Shown here: positions 25,845 to 34,183 of the stretch, in pieces
How positions within the stretch are numbered: position 1 is the stretch's first letter
How the letters are laid out: each line of letters begins with the position of its first letter
Assembly: GCA_035248725.1 (NCBI GenBank)
Contig: DATFHG010000050.1
Span: 1-64,000 of the forward strand
Source of the DNA: DASPMP01 sp035248725
Lineage (GTDB): Bacteria > Gemmatimonadota > Gemmatimonadetes > Gemmatimonadales > Gemmatimonadaceae
DNA: 64,000 nt
Direction: 5' to 3'
Translations under genes and position numbers: made by a program
The notes under the pieces: model-generated
The model's database searches: none
Told to the model about the DNA's origin: nothing
What the model saw: only the letters and a program-made list of their open reading frames with translations

Positions 25845-27456
25845 ACGCATCGTCTCATCCGGTCATCGCGTCGCATTCTGGGCCGGCGCGATCGCGGTAA
25901 TCGTCGGGGTCATGCTGCACCTGCCCATGTATGCCGAAGGCAAATCCATGGGCTACCGGCTCGTCGGCATGCCCGTGGACACGGCGATGATTGCGGGCAT
26001 GGTGCTCATCCTTCTGGGCCTGGTGCTGTCGTTCTGGGGATTGATTCCCCGCGCGCACACCGACACATCGCGACTGCACATTCGCGTGCGCGCGCTCGAC
26101 GAGGCGAAGATCAGCGCGACGCACGTCGGCCTGATGCTCGTGATGGCCGCCGCGGTCACCATCGACGTCATGAAACCCGCGACGCTGTCGTTCGTGCTGC
26201 CCGGCATGACGCGCGAGTACGGCCTCAAGTCGGCGTTGCATCCTTCCGGTAGCATCCCGGCTGCCCTGCTGCCGCTCGCCGGCATCACCGGCACGGTGTT
26301 GGGCTCTTTCATCTGGGGCTGGATGGGCGATCGGTTGGGACGCCGTGCATCGATCCTCATGGCCGCGATGACGTTCATCGCGACGAGCATCTGCGGCTCG
26401 ATGCCGTTGTATTCGCTCAATCTGCTGATGTGCTTCGTCATGGGACTCGGCGTCGGCGGCATGCTGCCGATCATGTTCACGATTATGGCCGAGACGATTC
26501 CGGCGCGACACCGCGGCTGGCTGCTCGTGCTCATCGGCGGCGACGTCGCCGGAGCGTACATCGTCACCAGCTGGCTGGCGGCGGCGCTCGTGCCCACGTT
26601 GAGCTGGCGTATCCTGTGGCTGATCGGGTTGCCGACGGGAGTGCTGCTGGTGCTGCTGAGCCGCTGGATTCCTGAATCGCCCCGTTTCCTCATCGCGCAG
26701 GGTCGCGGCGAGGAAGCGCTCGCCGTCATGCGACGGTATGGGGCAGCCATGGTCGAGGAGCCGCGGGAAATCACAGTCGCCGAGACGACGTCTCGCTTCG
26801 GTCAGCTGTTCCGGCCGCCGTATCTGGCCCTGACGCTCGTCGTGATCGTGCTGGGACTCGGAATCGGCCTGGTCTCGTTCGGCTTTCAGCTGTGGATTCC
26901 GTCGAACCTGCAGAAGCTCGGATTCGGGGAAGCCGAGGCGAATCGCCTGCTGCGCAACTCGGCACTCATCGGATTTCCGGCCAATTTCCTGGTTGCGTGG
27001 CTCTACGGATTCTGGAGCAGCCGCAAGACGATCCTGACGCTCTGCGCGCTCACCGCCGCGTCGCTTTTTGCATTCGTGGTGCTGGGCGACGCCGTCGTCA
27101 CGAATCGGGCGCTGCTCGTCGCGCTCCTGATCATGCCGATCTGGGGGATCAGCTCGGTGGTCGCTGTGTTGTCCGCGTACAGCGCCGAGATCTTTCCCAC
27201 CGCGCTTCGTTCGCGCGGCAGCGGCATTGCCGCCGGCTTCAGCAAGGCCGGCGGGGTACTCATCATCGCGCTCGTCGTGGCCGCGGTCGCTCCTCCGTCG
27301 ATTTCGGCGACCGCGCTCATCGGCGCGATTCCGATGACGTTCGCCGCGATCGCGATTGCCATCTGGGGAACCGAGACGCGTAACCGGCGGCTGGAAGAAA
27401 TCGCAAGCGAGGTTGGACAGCGCTCTTCACTGCCTTCCGTCCCAATTGCGCCGTAA
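25828..27456 (+). CDS. Major facilitator superfamily transporter, sugar-porter/NiaP-like
   Basis: Membrane transporter of 542 residues. Two hydrophobic segments (about 13-33 and 50-72) precede the 12-helix MFS core, which begins near residue 90. Family motifs are WGWMGDRLGRRASIL (loop 2-3) and PESPRFLIAQGR (end of helix 6), the latter typical of the sugar-porter and AAHS/NiaP group. The ATG overlaps the end of kynA by 17 bases, so the two are co-translated. Given the link to tryptophan dioxygenase, uptake of tryptophan, kynurenine or a nicotinate-like aromatic is a reasonable guess, but nothing in the sequence fixes the substrate. Confidence 0.85.
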   Translation: MSTLDKRIVSSGHRVAFWAGAIAVIVGVMLHLPMYAEGKSMGYRLVGMPVDTAMIAGMVLILLGLVLSFWGLIPRAHTDTSRLHIRVRALDEAKISATHVGLMLVMAAAVTIDVMKPATLSFVLPGMTREYGLKSALHPSGSIPAALLPLAGITGTVLGSFIWGWMGDRLGRRASILMAAMTFIATSICGSMPLYSLNLLMCFVMGLGVGGMLPIMFTIMAETIPARHRGWLLVLIGGDVAGAYIVTSWLAAALVPTLSWRILWLIGLPTGVLLVLLSRWIPESPRFLIAQGRGEEALAVMRRYGAAMVEEPREITVAETTSRFGQLFRPPYLALTLVVIVLGLGIGLVSFGFQLWIPSNLQKLGFGEAEANRLLRNSALIGFPANFLVAWLYGFWSSRKTILTLCALTAASLFAFVVLGDAVVTNRALLVALLIMPIWGISSVVAVLSAYSAEIFPTALRSRGSGIAAGFSKAGGVLIIALVVAAVAPPSISATALIGAIPMTFAAIAIAIWGTETRNRRLEEIASEVGQRSSLPSVPIAP

Positions 27457-27482
27457 GTTGCGCCGCTAGTTGCGCTCTTGTT

Positions 27483-28217
27483 TTATCGTCTCTCCCAGTA
27501 CCTCACGTTGGGTCCGATCCAGTATCCGATGTGGATCCCCAGCACGTTCGCGGCGCCCTGATGCGGCGCGATGGTCAGCGAGCCGTCCGGGTTCTGCTGC
27601 ACCCCGCGCTCGTTCAGGTACCGGGCTTTCGCATTCCGCGTGACGTTGAACGAGAGCTCGAACCCGTTCTCGCGGCCGAGCCGCGTGGTGACGCGCCGGA
27701 TGCCGAGCCCATACACGCTCGAGAAATTGTGCGATGAGAAAATCGTCTGCGACGGCTGGTCCGGCGTGAGTGAGCTCGGCGGCAGATTGGACGTGCTGTT
27801 GAAGAACGTGTAGCCCGCGAGCGCATATGCGAACGGACGCCACGTGCCGTCAGTCGCCATGAGCTCCGGACCGGCGTGAATGAAGTACATCGCGTGATCG
27901 CGCGCGTTGTACTGAATGTCCTGCAGCGTGCAGCCGAAGGCGTCGCACACCTCGGTCTGCGCGACCGCGTCCACCTTGCTGTAGAGCAATCCGCCGCCCT
28001 GGACACGCAGCACCGCAGGCTGACGACGCCACAGCTGGAAGCCGAGCATTCCTTCCCCGCCCCCGCCGCCGTTCTCGTAATTCTTGAAATCGCCCACGGG
28101 GAGTCCGCCGAAGCCGTCGAGGCTGAACACCCACTGGTCCATGACGGAGCGGTCGGCCGCGGGCACCTGCGCCCCAGCCGTGGAAGCGATCAACAACAGA
28201 AGGAAGGCGCGTCTCAT
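27483..28217 (-). CDS. Outer-membrane beta-barrel-like protein of unknown function
   Basis: Exported protein of 244 residues with a signal peptide (MRRAFLLLLIASTAGAQ). The mature chain has alternating hydrophobic strands with aromatic girdles (WVFSLDGFGGLPVGDF, GEGMLGFQLWRRQ, FAYALAGYTFFNS, VLGIHIGYWIGPNVRYW) and a terminal aromatic residue near the C-terminus, as in small porin-like or OmpA-like barrels. A glycine run (GGGGGEG) lies near residue 52 and a possible disulfide pair in CDAFGCT. The start at 28217 is preferred over an upstream frame extension because it begins the signal peptide. It is divergent from the cysteine desulfurase gene. No named family recognised. Confidence 0.72.
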   Translation of the reverse strand: MRRAFLLLLIASTAGAQVPAADRSVMDQWVFSLDGFGGLPVGDFKNYENGGGGGEGMLGFQLWRRQPAVLRVQGGGLLYSKVDAVAQTEVCDAFGCTLQDIQYNARDHAMYFIHAGPELMATDGTWRPFAYALAGYTFFNSTSNLPPSSLTPDQPSQTIFSSHNFSSVYGLGIRRVTTRLGRENGFELSFNVTRNAKARYLNERGVQQNPDGSLTIAPHQGAANVLGIHIGYWIGPNVRYWERR

Positions 28218-28294
28218 GGCGTGCTCAATAGGAGCGTTGTGCAATTGACGACGTTCCTCTCGGCGTGCAACTCCAAGATTGGTATATTCTTGTG

Positions 28295-29455
28295 ATGCCA
28301 GATCCGATCTACCTCGACCACGCGGCGACCACGCCGGTGCGGTCGGAGGTGCTCGAAGCCATGGCGCCGTTCTATGGCCCGCGCTTCGGCAACCCCTCCA
28401 GCCTGCACCGCTGGGGACGCGAGGCGCGCGCGGCGCTGGACGAAGCTCGCGAGCGGCTGGCCAACTGCATCGGCGCTCGAGCCGACGAGATCTGTTTCAC
28501 CTCGGGGGGCACCGAGGCCGACAACATCGCCATCCTCGGCGCCTGGCGGGTGCGGCGTCGGCAGGGGCGCAACGCCATCGTCACCAGTCCCATCGAGCAC
28601 AAGGCGGTGCTCGCCTGCGTGCACCACGCCGTCGAAGAGGGGGCTGAGGAGCGTCTTTGTCGCGTCTCGCGCGCCGGCACCGTGGACATCGGATCGTTCG
28701 ACGAGGCCACGCGCGACGACGTCGCCGTGGCCTCCGTCATGTGGGTGAACAACGAGATCGGAACGGTGCAACCGATCGCGCAGCTCGCGCAGCTCGCGAA
28801 GGAGCGCGGCGCGCTGTTTCATACCGACGCGGTTCAGGCATTCGGCAAGATCGAGATCGACGCGAAGAAGGTTCCGTTCGACGCCCTCTCGATGTCCGGC
28901 CACAAGATCGGCGCACCCAAGGGGTGCGGCGCCATGTTCACGCGCCGCGGCACGGTGCTTGAGTCACTCTTTCATGGCGGGACGCAGGAGCGCGGCAAGC
29001 GGCCGGGAACCGAGAACGTGGCGGCGGCGATCGGCCTGGCGAAGGCGGCGGAACTCGCGTGCGCCGAGCGGGAGCGCGAGACTGCGCGGCTGCTCGGGCT
29101 GCGCGAGCGGCTGGAGCGCGGCATCATGGCCCGCATCCCCGACGCGGTCATCCACGGCGCGGACGCTCCGGCGCGCGCGCCGCACATCGTGAACGTGTCC
29201 GTGCCCGGGACGGATACCGAGTCCATGCTCATGGCGCTCGACCTCCAGGGCATCGGCTGCTCCGGCGGGTCCGCGTGCCAGAGCGGAAGCGCCAGTCCGT
29301 CGCACGTGCTCTCCGCGATCGGCGTCTCGCGCGATGTGCTCGGCGGCGCGATTCGCATGTCGCTCGGCTCGCTGAGCAACGAACAGTGCGTGGATCGCAC
29401 GATCGACGTGTTCGCGAGGCTCGCCGCGAAGGCGCGCGGCATGGCGGTCGTGTGA
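28295..29455 (+). CDS. Cysteine desulfurase (NifS/IscS family)
   Basis: Pyridoxal-phosphate enzyme of 386 residues that takes sulfur from cysteine as an enzyme persulfide. PLP lysine is K204 in SGHKIGAPKG; H101 lies in SPIEHKAVL; the persulfide cysteine is C328 in GGSACQSGSASPSHVL, the short-loop layout of the IscS/NifS class. The gene overlaps mnmA by one base (TGATG), so its main task is likely to feed sulfur to tRNA 2-thiolation, possibly also Fe-S assembly. TATATT at 28283-28288 ends only 6 bases before the ATG and no Shine-Dalgarno is present, which would suit a leaderless transcript; this is only a suggestion. Confidence 0.93.
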   Translation: MPDPIYLDHAATTPVRSEVLEAMAPFYGPRFGNPSSLHRWGREARAALDEARERLANCIGARADEICFTSGGTEADNIAILGAWRVRRRQGRNAIVTSPIEHKAVLACVHHAVEEGAEERLCRVSRAGTVDIGSFDEATRDDVAVASVMWVNNEIGTVQPIAQLAQLAKERGALFHTDAVQAFGKIEIDAKKVPFDALSMSGHKIGAPKGCGAMFTRRGTVLESLFHGGTQERGKRPGTENVAAAIGLAKAAELACAERERETARLLGLRERLERGIMARIPDAVIHGADAPARAPHIVNVSVPGTDTESMLMALDLQGIGCSGGSACQSGSASPSHVLSAIGVSRDVLGGAIRMSLGSLSNEQCVDRTIDVFARLAAKARGMAVV

Positions 29456-30567
29456 TGCGTGAGCGGGTGCTGGTCGCGATGTCCGGAGGCGTCGATTCGT
29501 CGGTTGCCGCGGCGCTGCTCGTCGAGCAGGGATACGACGTGGTCGGCGCGACGATGAAGCTGTTCTGCTACGGCGACGACGTGCCCGACCGCCCGTGCTG
29601 TTCGCTGGACTCGATCAACGACGCGCGCCGCGTGTGCCAGACGCTGGGCATTCCGCATTACGTGCTGAATCTCGAGAGCGCGTTCGGCCACGACGTCGTG
29701 GAGAATTTCGTGGACGAATACGCGCGTGGGCGCACGCCCATTCCCTGCGTGCGGTGCAACACGTTCACCAAGTTCCGCGACCTCGTGCGCAAGGCGGACG
29801 GGATCGACGCCCGCTATGTCGCCACCGGACATTATGCCCGCGTCATCGACGGCCAGTTGCACCGCGGCGTGGACCGCACGAAGGATCAGTCGTATTTCCT
29901 CTGGGGAATCGACCGTGACGTGCTCGCGCGCATGATCCTGCCCGTGGGCGCGCAGACGAAAGCGGAAACGCGCGCCGTCGCGCGGCGTCTCGGCCTGCAG
30001 GTGGTGGCGGAGAAGGTTGAGTCCCAGGATATCTGCTTCGTGCCCGACGGCGACCACACGAAAATCATCCGGAAGACGCTGGGAGTGGACGCTCCCGCAC
30101 TGCGTGCCGGTCCCTTCGTCCTCTCGAATGGGACGGTCGTCGGCGAGCACGACGGCTATGCGCGCTTCACCATCGGCCAGCGGCGCGGACTTCCCGGCGG
30201 CTACCGCCAGGCGATGTTCGTCGTCGCAATCCGGCCGGCCGACCGGGCGGTCGTGATCGGACCGCGTGAAGAGCTGCTCGGCCGCGGGGTCATCGCGCGC
30301 GAGGTCAACTGGCTTCTCTCAGGCGACAGGCGACGCGCGGCGGGCGACGGGGTGAGCGTTCAGGTTCGCCACCGCGCGCCACCGGTGTCGGCGACGATCA
30401 TCCGCGATGACGCGGAGGAGATCGAGCTGGCGCTCGATGAACCCGTCGCGGCCATCACTCCCGGGCAGAGCCTGGTTCTCTACGACGGGGACCGCGTGCT
30501 GGGCGGCGGGATCATCGAGCGCGCAGCCCCAGGCGCGCGCCCGGGGCTGCCGATACTCGCGGCTTAG
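29455..30567 (+). CDS. mnmA: tRNA-specific 2-thiouridylase MnmA
   Basis: Enzyme of 370 residues that thiolates U34 of tRNAs for Lys, Glu and Gln. The ATP pyrophosphatase loop is SGGVDSSV at 10-17, the nucleophilic cysteine is C101 (IPCVRCNTF) and the second catalytic cysteine is C194 (SQDICFVPDGD), equivalent to C102 and C199 of the E. coli enzyme. The family block FTIGQRRGLPGG is present, then the C-terminal barrel. The 5' end overlaps the cysteine desulfurase stop. A hairpin in the final codons (GCAGCCCC at 30523-30530 with GGGGCTGC at 30543-30550) may help termination. It overlaps the convergent lipoprotein gene by 4 bases. Confidence 0.95.
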   Translation: MRERVLVAMSGGVDSSVAAALLVEQGYDVVGATMKLFCYGDDVPDRPCCSLDSINDARRVCQTLGIPHYVLNLESAFGHDVVENFVDEYARGRTPIPCVRCNTFTKFRDLVRKADGIDARYVATGHYARVIDGQLHRGVDRTKDQSYFLWGIDRDVLARMILPVGAQTKAETRAVARRLGLQVVAEKVESQDICFVPDGDHTKIIRKTLGVDAPALRAGPFVLSNGTVVGEHDGYARFTIGQRRGLPGGYRQAMFVVAIRPADRAVVIGPREELLGRGVIAREVNWLLSGDRRRAAGDGVSVQVRHRAPPVSATIIRDDAEEIELALDEPVAAITPGQSLVLYDGDRVLGGGIIERAAPGARPGLPILAA

Positions 30568-31334
30568 TGGTCGTCGTTGTCGTCCACGCCGTCGTCGTCG
30601 TGGCCGTTATGATCGTCGTCCTCGAAGCTGCGGAATGAGGCGCGGATGTTGTTGCGCACCACCTGCTCGAAGGGCTGACCGGGATTTGCGCTCGTGGGAT
30701 CGATGACCGTCGTCCCGTTCATGAACCAATTGCTCAGGTTCACGCGAATCGTGACGTTCTTGTTGTCGGCGTCGAGCGTGACCGGCGGATCGAACTCCAG
30801 CTCGAAGACGTCCGTCATCGTCGACGTGTAGACGAACGGCGTGCCGTTGTAGGTGCCTTCCACGCGAATGCTCGCGTTGGCGAAATCGGGGTTCGCGGTG
30901 ACGAACGCCTGATCCGCGGGCGCGCTCGTCGGCCGGTGGATCTGGAAGTGCAGCTCGCGGTAGGTACCCGCGGGGATCGACGCCGTCAGCTCACTCGTGG
31001 CGCCCTCCGTGAGCGGCAGGTCGACGAGCATCGGACCGGCTTTCACTTCATCGCAATCGTCGGACGCTTCGGTCGCATTGTCGTCGTCGTTGCAGGTGGT
31101 CGCGTCACTCTGCTTGAGCGACAGCTTCCGCACGACGATCTGCGCCTTCGTGATGACCAGCGTATTGGTGTTGTCTCCCACGGTGACGTCGAGCGCGCTA
31201 CCGGCGGCGGCGCTGGCCTGCGTGGCGAATGAGACGTTGACGACCCGCTGATCGGCGGAGGTGGAATCGCTGCACGCGGCGAGCACGGCCGCGGCGCCGG
31301 CGGAAGCGAGGATGATCATTACAGGACTGCGCAT
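30564..31334 (-). CDS. Lipoprotein with Asp/His-rich tail, DUF4382-like
   Basis: Secreted lipoprotein of 256 residues. The N-terminus MRSPVMIILASAGAAAVLAAC has a lipobox (LAAC), so it is lipidated and anchored to a membrane. The body resembles DUF4382-type domains: a VTVGDNTNTLVITKAQIVVRKL strand block and VDLPLTEGATSELTASIPAGTYRELHF. There are two cysteines in an acidic loop (CNDDDNATEASDDC). The last 20 residues alternate Asp, His and Asn and could bind divalent metal. Start at 31334 is chosen for the AGAGG ribosome-binding site five bases upstream; another ATG is at 31355. It converges on mnmA with a 4-base overlap. Function unknown. Confidence 0.72.
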   Translation of the reverse strand: MRSPVMIILASAGAAAVLAACSDSTSADQRVVNVSFATQASAAAGSALDVTVGDNTNTLVITKAQIVVRKLSLKQSDATTCNDDDNATEASDDCDEVKAGPMLVDLPLTEGATSELTASIPAGTYRELHFQIHRPTSAPADQAFVTANPDFANASIRVEGTYNGTPFVYTSTMTDVFELEFDPPVTLDADNKNVTIRVNLSNWFMNGTTVIDPTSANPGQPFEQVVRNNIRASFRSFEDDDHNGHDDDGVDDNDDH

Positions 31335-31410
31335 GAAGCCTCTCGTGAAAGACATGGATATGACACGCGAGAGCAACTTCACCCTGCGTGCCAATCGCGC
31401 GCGATGGCGG

Positions 31411-31446
31411 AAAAAGCTCTGCGCGCGTGACGTATGTCACGCGCGC
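31411..31446 (-). terminator. Intrinsic terminator after the VanX-like gene
   Basis: On the minus strand GCGCGCGTGAC pairs perfectly with GTCACGCGCGC (31421-31431 and 31436-31446) around a four-base loop, then AGAGC and five T residues follow. It begins 20 bases after the stop codon of the D-Ala-D-Ala dipeptidase-like gene. The best-formed intrinsic terminator in the window. Confidence 0.75.
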
Positions 31447-31465
31447 ATCGTGCGCCCCGCCCCGT

Positions 31466-32584
31466 TCACTTCGTCGCGCGCACCGCCGGATGCACCTGAT
31501 CGAAGGGAACGTTCATGATCGGGTAGCTCTTCCAGTCGCGGAAGTCGAAATGCCACCACTCCTGGGGGTTCACCGTAAATCCCTCGTGTTCCATCACGCG
31601 CCGCAGCACGGCGCGGTTCCATCGCTCGAGCGCGGTGCCGCCGGGATAATCCGCACGTGCGCGATCCGTGCTCTCGTCGTACGTGCTCGGCATCGTCACG
31701 GGCCGACCGCTGCTCAGTTGGTACAGCGACAGGTCCACGGCGGCGCCGCGATTGTGCCGAGATCCCTCCGCGGGGTTCGCCACGAGCCAGCGCACGCTGT
31801 CCGGCGTTGCGTCCCAGAAAATCTTCGTCACGTACCACGGGCGATACGCGTCGTGGATCAACAGCCCGAAGCCCATCGCGTGCGCCGCCCGGCTCGCGCG
31901 GGCGAGCGCTTCGGCGGCCGGCCGCTGGAGGAACGCGCGGGCCGTGTCGTAGATGCGCGTGCCGAGAAAGTTGTTGGTGGTGGCGTACCGGATCTCGAGC
32001 TTGATCGTGCTGTCGAGCGTCGTCACATCCACGAGATCAGGCGTCTTGAACGATCCGGATTCCGCGGGCGGCCGTGCGGCGAGCGCCTCGGCGCGCAGCT
32101 CCTCGACCGGACGCAGCGGCGTGATGCGCAGCTGGTTGGCGCCGGACGGAGGTTCGATCCGCCGCCGCGCGCGCAGGACGTCGCCCATCTGCAGACTCGT
32201 CGCGCGACCCGTGCTGTCGCGGTGGAACACCAGCTCACCCGACACGAGCGCGGTGGAGATCGGCGCCTCGAACACCGAGTCGTTCTGTTCGCCCAGTGGC
32301 GTGTAGTAGCCATTCTGGTCCAGGATGTTCATGCGGCGGTCGCGCTCGATCGCGTACCATCGCGTGGCCGAGTCCGCGCCATATTCGCCGACCAATCCAC
32401 GCCAGCGCGTCGGAATCGTGTCGGGACGCCGCCCCAGTTCGAACATGAGCGACTGCGGCCAGGGCAGCGACCGGCCGTTGGGACCGGTCGCCGTCGAGCG
32501 TGGTTCCTCGCTCGATCCGGACCGGCAGGACAGCAGAGCGATGGCACCGCCGAGGAGCACAAGCGTGGTGAGACGTGTGCGCAT
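31466..32584 (-). CDS. VanX-like D-Ala-D-Ala dipeptidase lipoprotein with extra N-terminal domain
   Basis: Protein of 372 residues with lipobox LLSC (C20). Residues about 45-155 form a beta-rich domain (GEYGADSATRWYAIERDRRMNIL) resembling the domain that follows beta-lactamase-like enzymes; residues about 180-372 are a peptidase family M15D catalytic domain. The zinc site of VanX is complete: H277 and D284 in SRHNRGAAVDL, E342 and H345 in EWWHF, plus the DAYRPWYV block. It would cleave D-Ala-D-Ala or similar D-dipeptides in the periplasm, so recycling of cell-wall peptides is the likely role. There are no vanH, vanA or regulatory genes nearby, so this is not a glycopeptide-resistance cluster. 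Confidence 0.86.
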   Translation of the reverse strand: MRTRLTTLVLLGGAIALLSCRSGSSEEPRSTATGPNGRSLPWPQSLMFELGRRPDTIPTRWRGLVGEYGADSATRWYAIERDRRMNILDQNGYYTPLGEQNDSVFEAPISTALVSGELVFHRDSTGRATSLQMGDVLRARRRIEPPSGANQLRITPLRPVEELRAEALAARPPAESGSFKTPDLVDVTTLDSTIKLEIRYATTNNFLGTRIYDTARAFLQRPAAEALARASRAAHAMGFGLLIHDAYRPWYVTKIFWDATPDSVRWLVANPAEGSRHNRGAAVDLSLYQLSSGRPVTMPSTYDESTDRARADYPGGTALERWNRAVLRRVMEHEGFTVNPQEWWHFDFRDWKSYPIMNVPFDQVHPAVRATK

Positions 32585-32612
32585 GATCAGATAGGGAATG
32601 TCGAAAGAAGAG

Positions 32613-32957
32613 TCACCGGCCTTCCATATGAAAGCGGTGCACTATGCGATGGAACACCGGCGCGAGCAGCAACCCTGCCACCGCCAGAAAAACCAGCCCG
32701 GAATACAACGCGAAAAATCCCGCGAACAATTTCGCCCCCGCGCTGGGAAGCGGCCCGACTGGTCCCATGCCTCCGAGCAGCATCGACGTCTCGAGAAAGC
32801 CGTCGACCCAGCCATAGCCGGCCGTGACGCGGTAGCCGATCATCCCCAGGATCAGGGAGATGCCGACGACGGCGGCGGCGAGGCCACCATGCCGCAGCAT
32901 GCGCCGGACGAACAGGTGGCGCGGGAGCAGAGGCTGCGAGCGGCTCTCGTATCTCAC
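32613..32957 (-). CDS. Small membrane protein, two transmembrane helices
   Basis: Short protein of 114 residues (95 if the ATG at 32900 is the start) with two hydrophobic helices, GLAAAVVGISLILGMIGYRV and AGAKLFAGFFALYSGLVFLAVAGLLLAP, joined by a loop containing GGMGPVGPLPSAG. The two-helix hairpin with a glycine-rich re-entrant-like loop recalls a minimal ion-channel pore segment, but no selectivity motif can be named. A His-rich tail (FHRIVHRFH) ends the protein. GTG at 32957 is a tentative start. It lies 28 bases downstream of the VanX-like gene on the opposite side and is divergent from the oxidoreductase gene. Confidence 0.6.
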   Translation of the reverse strand: MRYESRSQPLLPRHLFVRRMLRHGGLAAAVVGISLILGMIGYRVTAGYGWVDGFLETSMLLGGMGPVGPLPSAGAKLFAGFFALYSGLVFLAVAGLLLAPVFHRIVHRFHMEGR

Positions 32958-33073
32958 GGCATGGAGATTAATGTGTCGTGAGCGGCCTGGCGCCGCCGGT
33001 GATCTGTCGCCGCACTGTTGGCCTCCGCGACGCGTTCGTAGCTTCCGCCTCGCATCCACCGCTCCCGCGCACC

Positions 33074-34183
33074 ATGTCCAAAGTCAAAGTCGGCATCGTC
33101 GGCTCCCGCTTTCAGGCCGACTGCATCGCACACTCCGTCAAGATGGGCGACGAGGCCGAGGTCGTCGCGGTCGCGTCGCCGACGAAAGGCAACGCCGAGG
33201 CGTTCGCCAAACGCCATGGCATCCCGCGATTCTATGCCGACTACCGCGAACTGCTCAAGGACAAGGACGTCGAGATGATCTCCGTGACGGCGCCGAACAA
33301 GCTGCACGCGCAGATCACCATCGACGCCGCGGGAGCTGGCAAACACGTCGTGTGCGAAAAGCCGCTCTGCATCACGCTCGAGGAGGCGGACGCCATGATC
33401 GACGCGTGCAAGCGCGCCGGCGTGCTGCTGCTCTACGCGGAAGAACTGTTCTTCGCGCCGAAATACGTGAAGGCCAAGCAGATGGCCGACGAGGGCGCTT
33501 TCGGCCGCATCCATCTCGTGAAGCAGGGTGAAAAACACAGCGGGCCGCATGCGGACTGGTTCTGGGACGTCGACCAGTCCGGCGGCGGCGCGGTGATGGA
33601 CCTCGGCTGCCACGGCATCGCGTTCTGCTGGTGGTTCCTCGGCAAACCGAAGGTGAAGAGCGTGTACGCGCATATGTCCACGCAGGTGCATGGCAAGCGC
33701 ACGAAAGGTGACGACGAAGCCATCACCATCATCGAGTTCGACGGCGGCGCCGTCGGCATGGTGGAGAGCAGCTGGAACCGGCCCGGCGGCATGGATGACA
33801 GCATCGAGATCTTCGGCGACAAGGGCCAGACGTACGCCGACATGTTGATGGGCAACGCTCTCCCGACATACTCGGAGGTCGGCTTCGGATACGCCGTGGA
33901 GAAGGCGGCGACCACGAAAGGATGGACATATCCGGTGTTCGAGGAGCACTGGAACTACGGCTTTCCGCAGGAGATGCGGCACTTCGCCCGGTGCGTGCGG
34001 GGCACGGAGACACCGATCGCCGACGGTGAGACGGGACGCGTCGTGCAGGAAGTGCTGTACGCGGCCTACGCCTCTGCCGGACTCGGACAGAAAGTTGCGC
34101 TTCCCTTCCGGCCGAAAGGCATCAAGAAGCCGATCGACCTCTGGAAGAATCCGGAGCTCGCCAGGACGGCGCTCGGCAAGTAG
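33074..34183 (+). CDS. Gfo/Idh/MocA-family oxidoreductase
   Basis: NAD(P)-dependent sugar dehydrogenase-like protein of 369 residues. The Rossmann motif is VGIVGSRFQAD near residue 6, the family EKP (VVCEKPLCITLEEAD) lies near 92-96, and the C-terminal alpha/beta domain follows. Conserved DxxxH at the active site is represented by MDLGCHGIAFCWW. Substrates in this family are sugars, inositols or amino-sugar derivatives. The ROK kinase gene starts on the base after its stop, and the NagB-like gene follows, so a role in amino-sugar breakdown (for example processing an anhydro- or N-acetyl sugar) is inferred from context only. Confidence 0.88.
   Translation: MSKVKVGIVGSRFQADCIAHSVKMGDEAEVVAVASPTKGNAEAFAKRHGIPRFYADYRELLKDKDVEMISVTAPNKLHAQITIDAAGAGKHVVCEKPLCITLEEADAMIDACKRAGVLLLYAEELFFAPKYVKAKQMADEGAFGRIHLVKQGEKHSGPHADWFWDVDQSGGGAVMDLGCHGIAFCWWFLGKPKVKSVYAHMSTQVHGKRTKGDDEAITIIEFDGGAVGMVESSWNRPGGMDDSIEIFGDKGQTYADMLMGNALPTYSEVGFGYAVEKAATTKGWTYPVFEEHWNYGFPQEMRHFARCVRGTETPIADGETGRVVQEVLYAAYASAGLGQKVALPFRPKGIKKPIDLWKNPELARTALGK

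Noticed and set aside
30523..30550. Hairpin inside the end of mnmA as a separate terminator feature
   Set aside because: It lies in coding sequence, and GC-rich codons make such stems common; only mentioned within the gene entry.
31466..32584. Vancomycin-resistance cluster
   Set aside because: Only a VanX-like peptidase is present; there is no VanH, VanA-type ligase or VanRS system around it.
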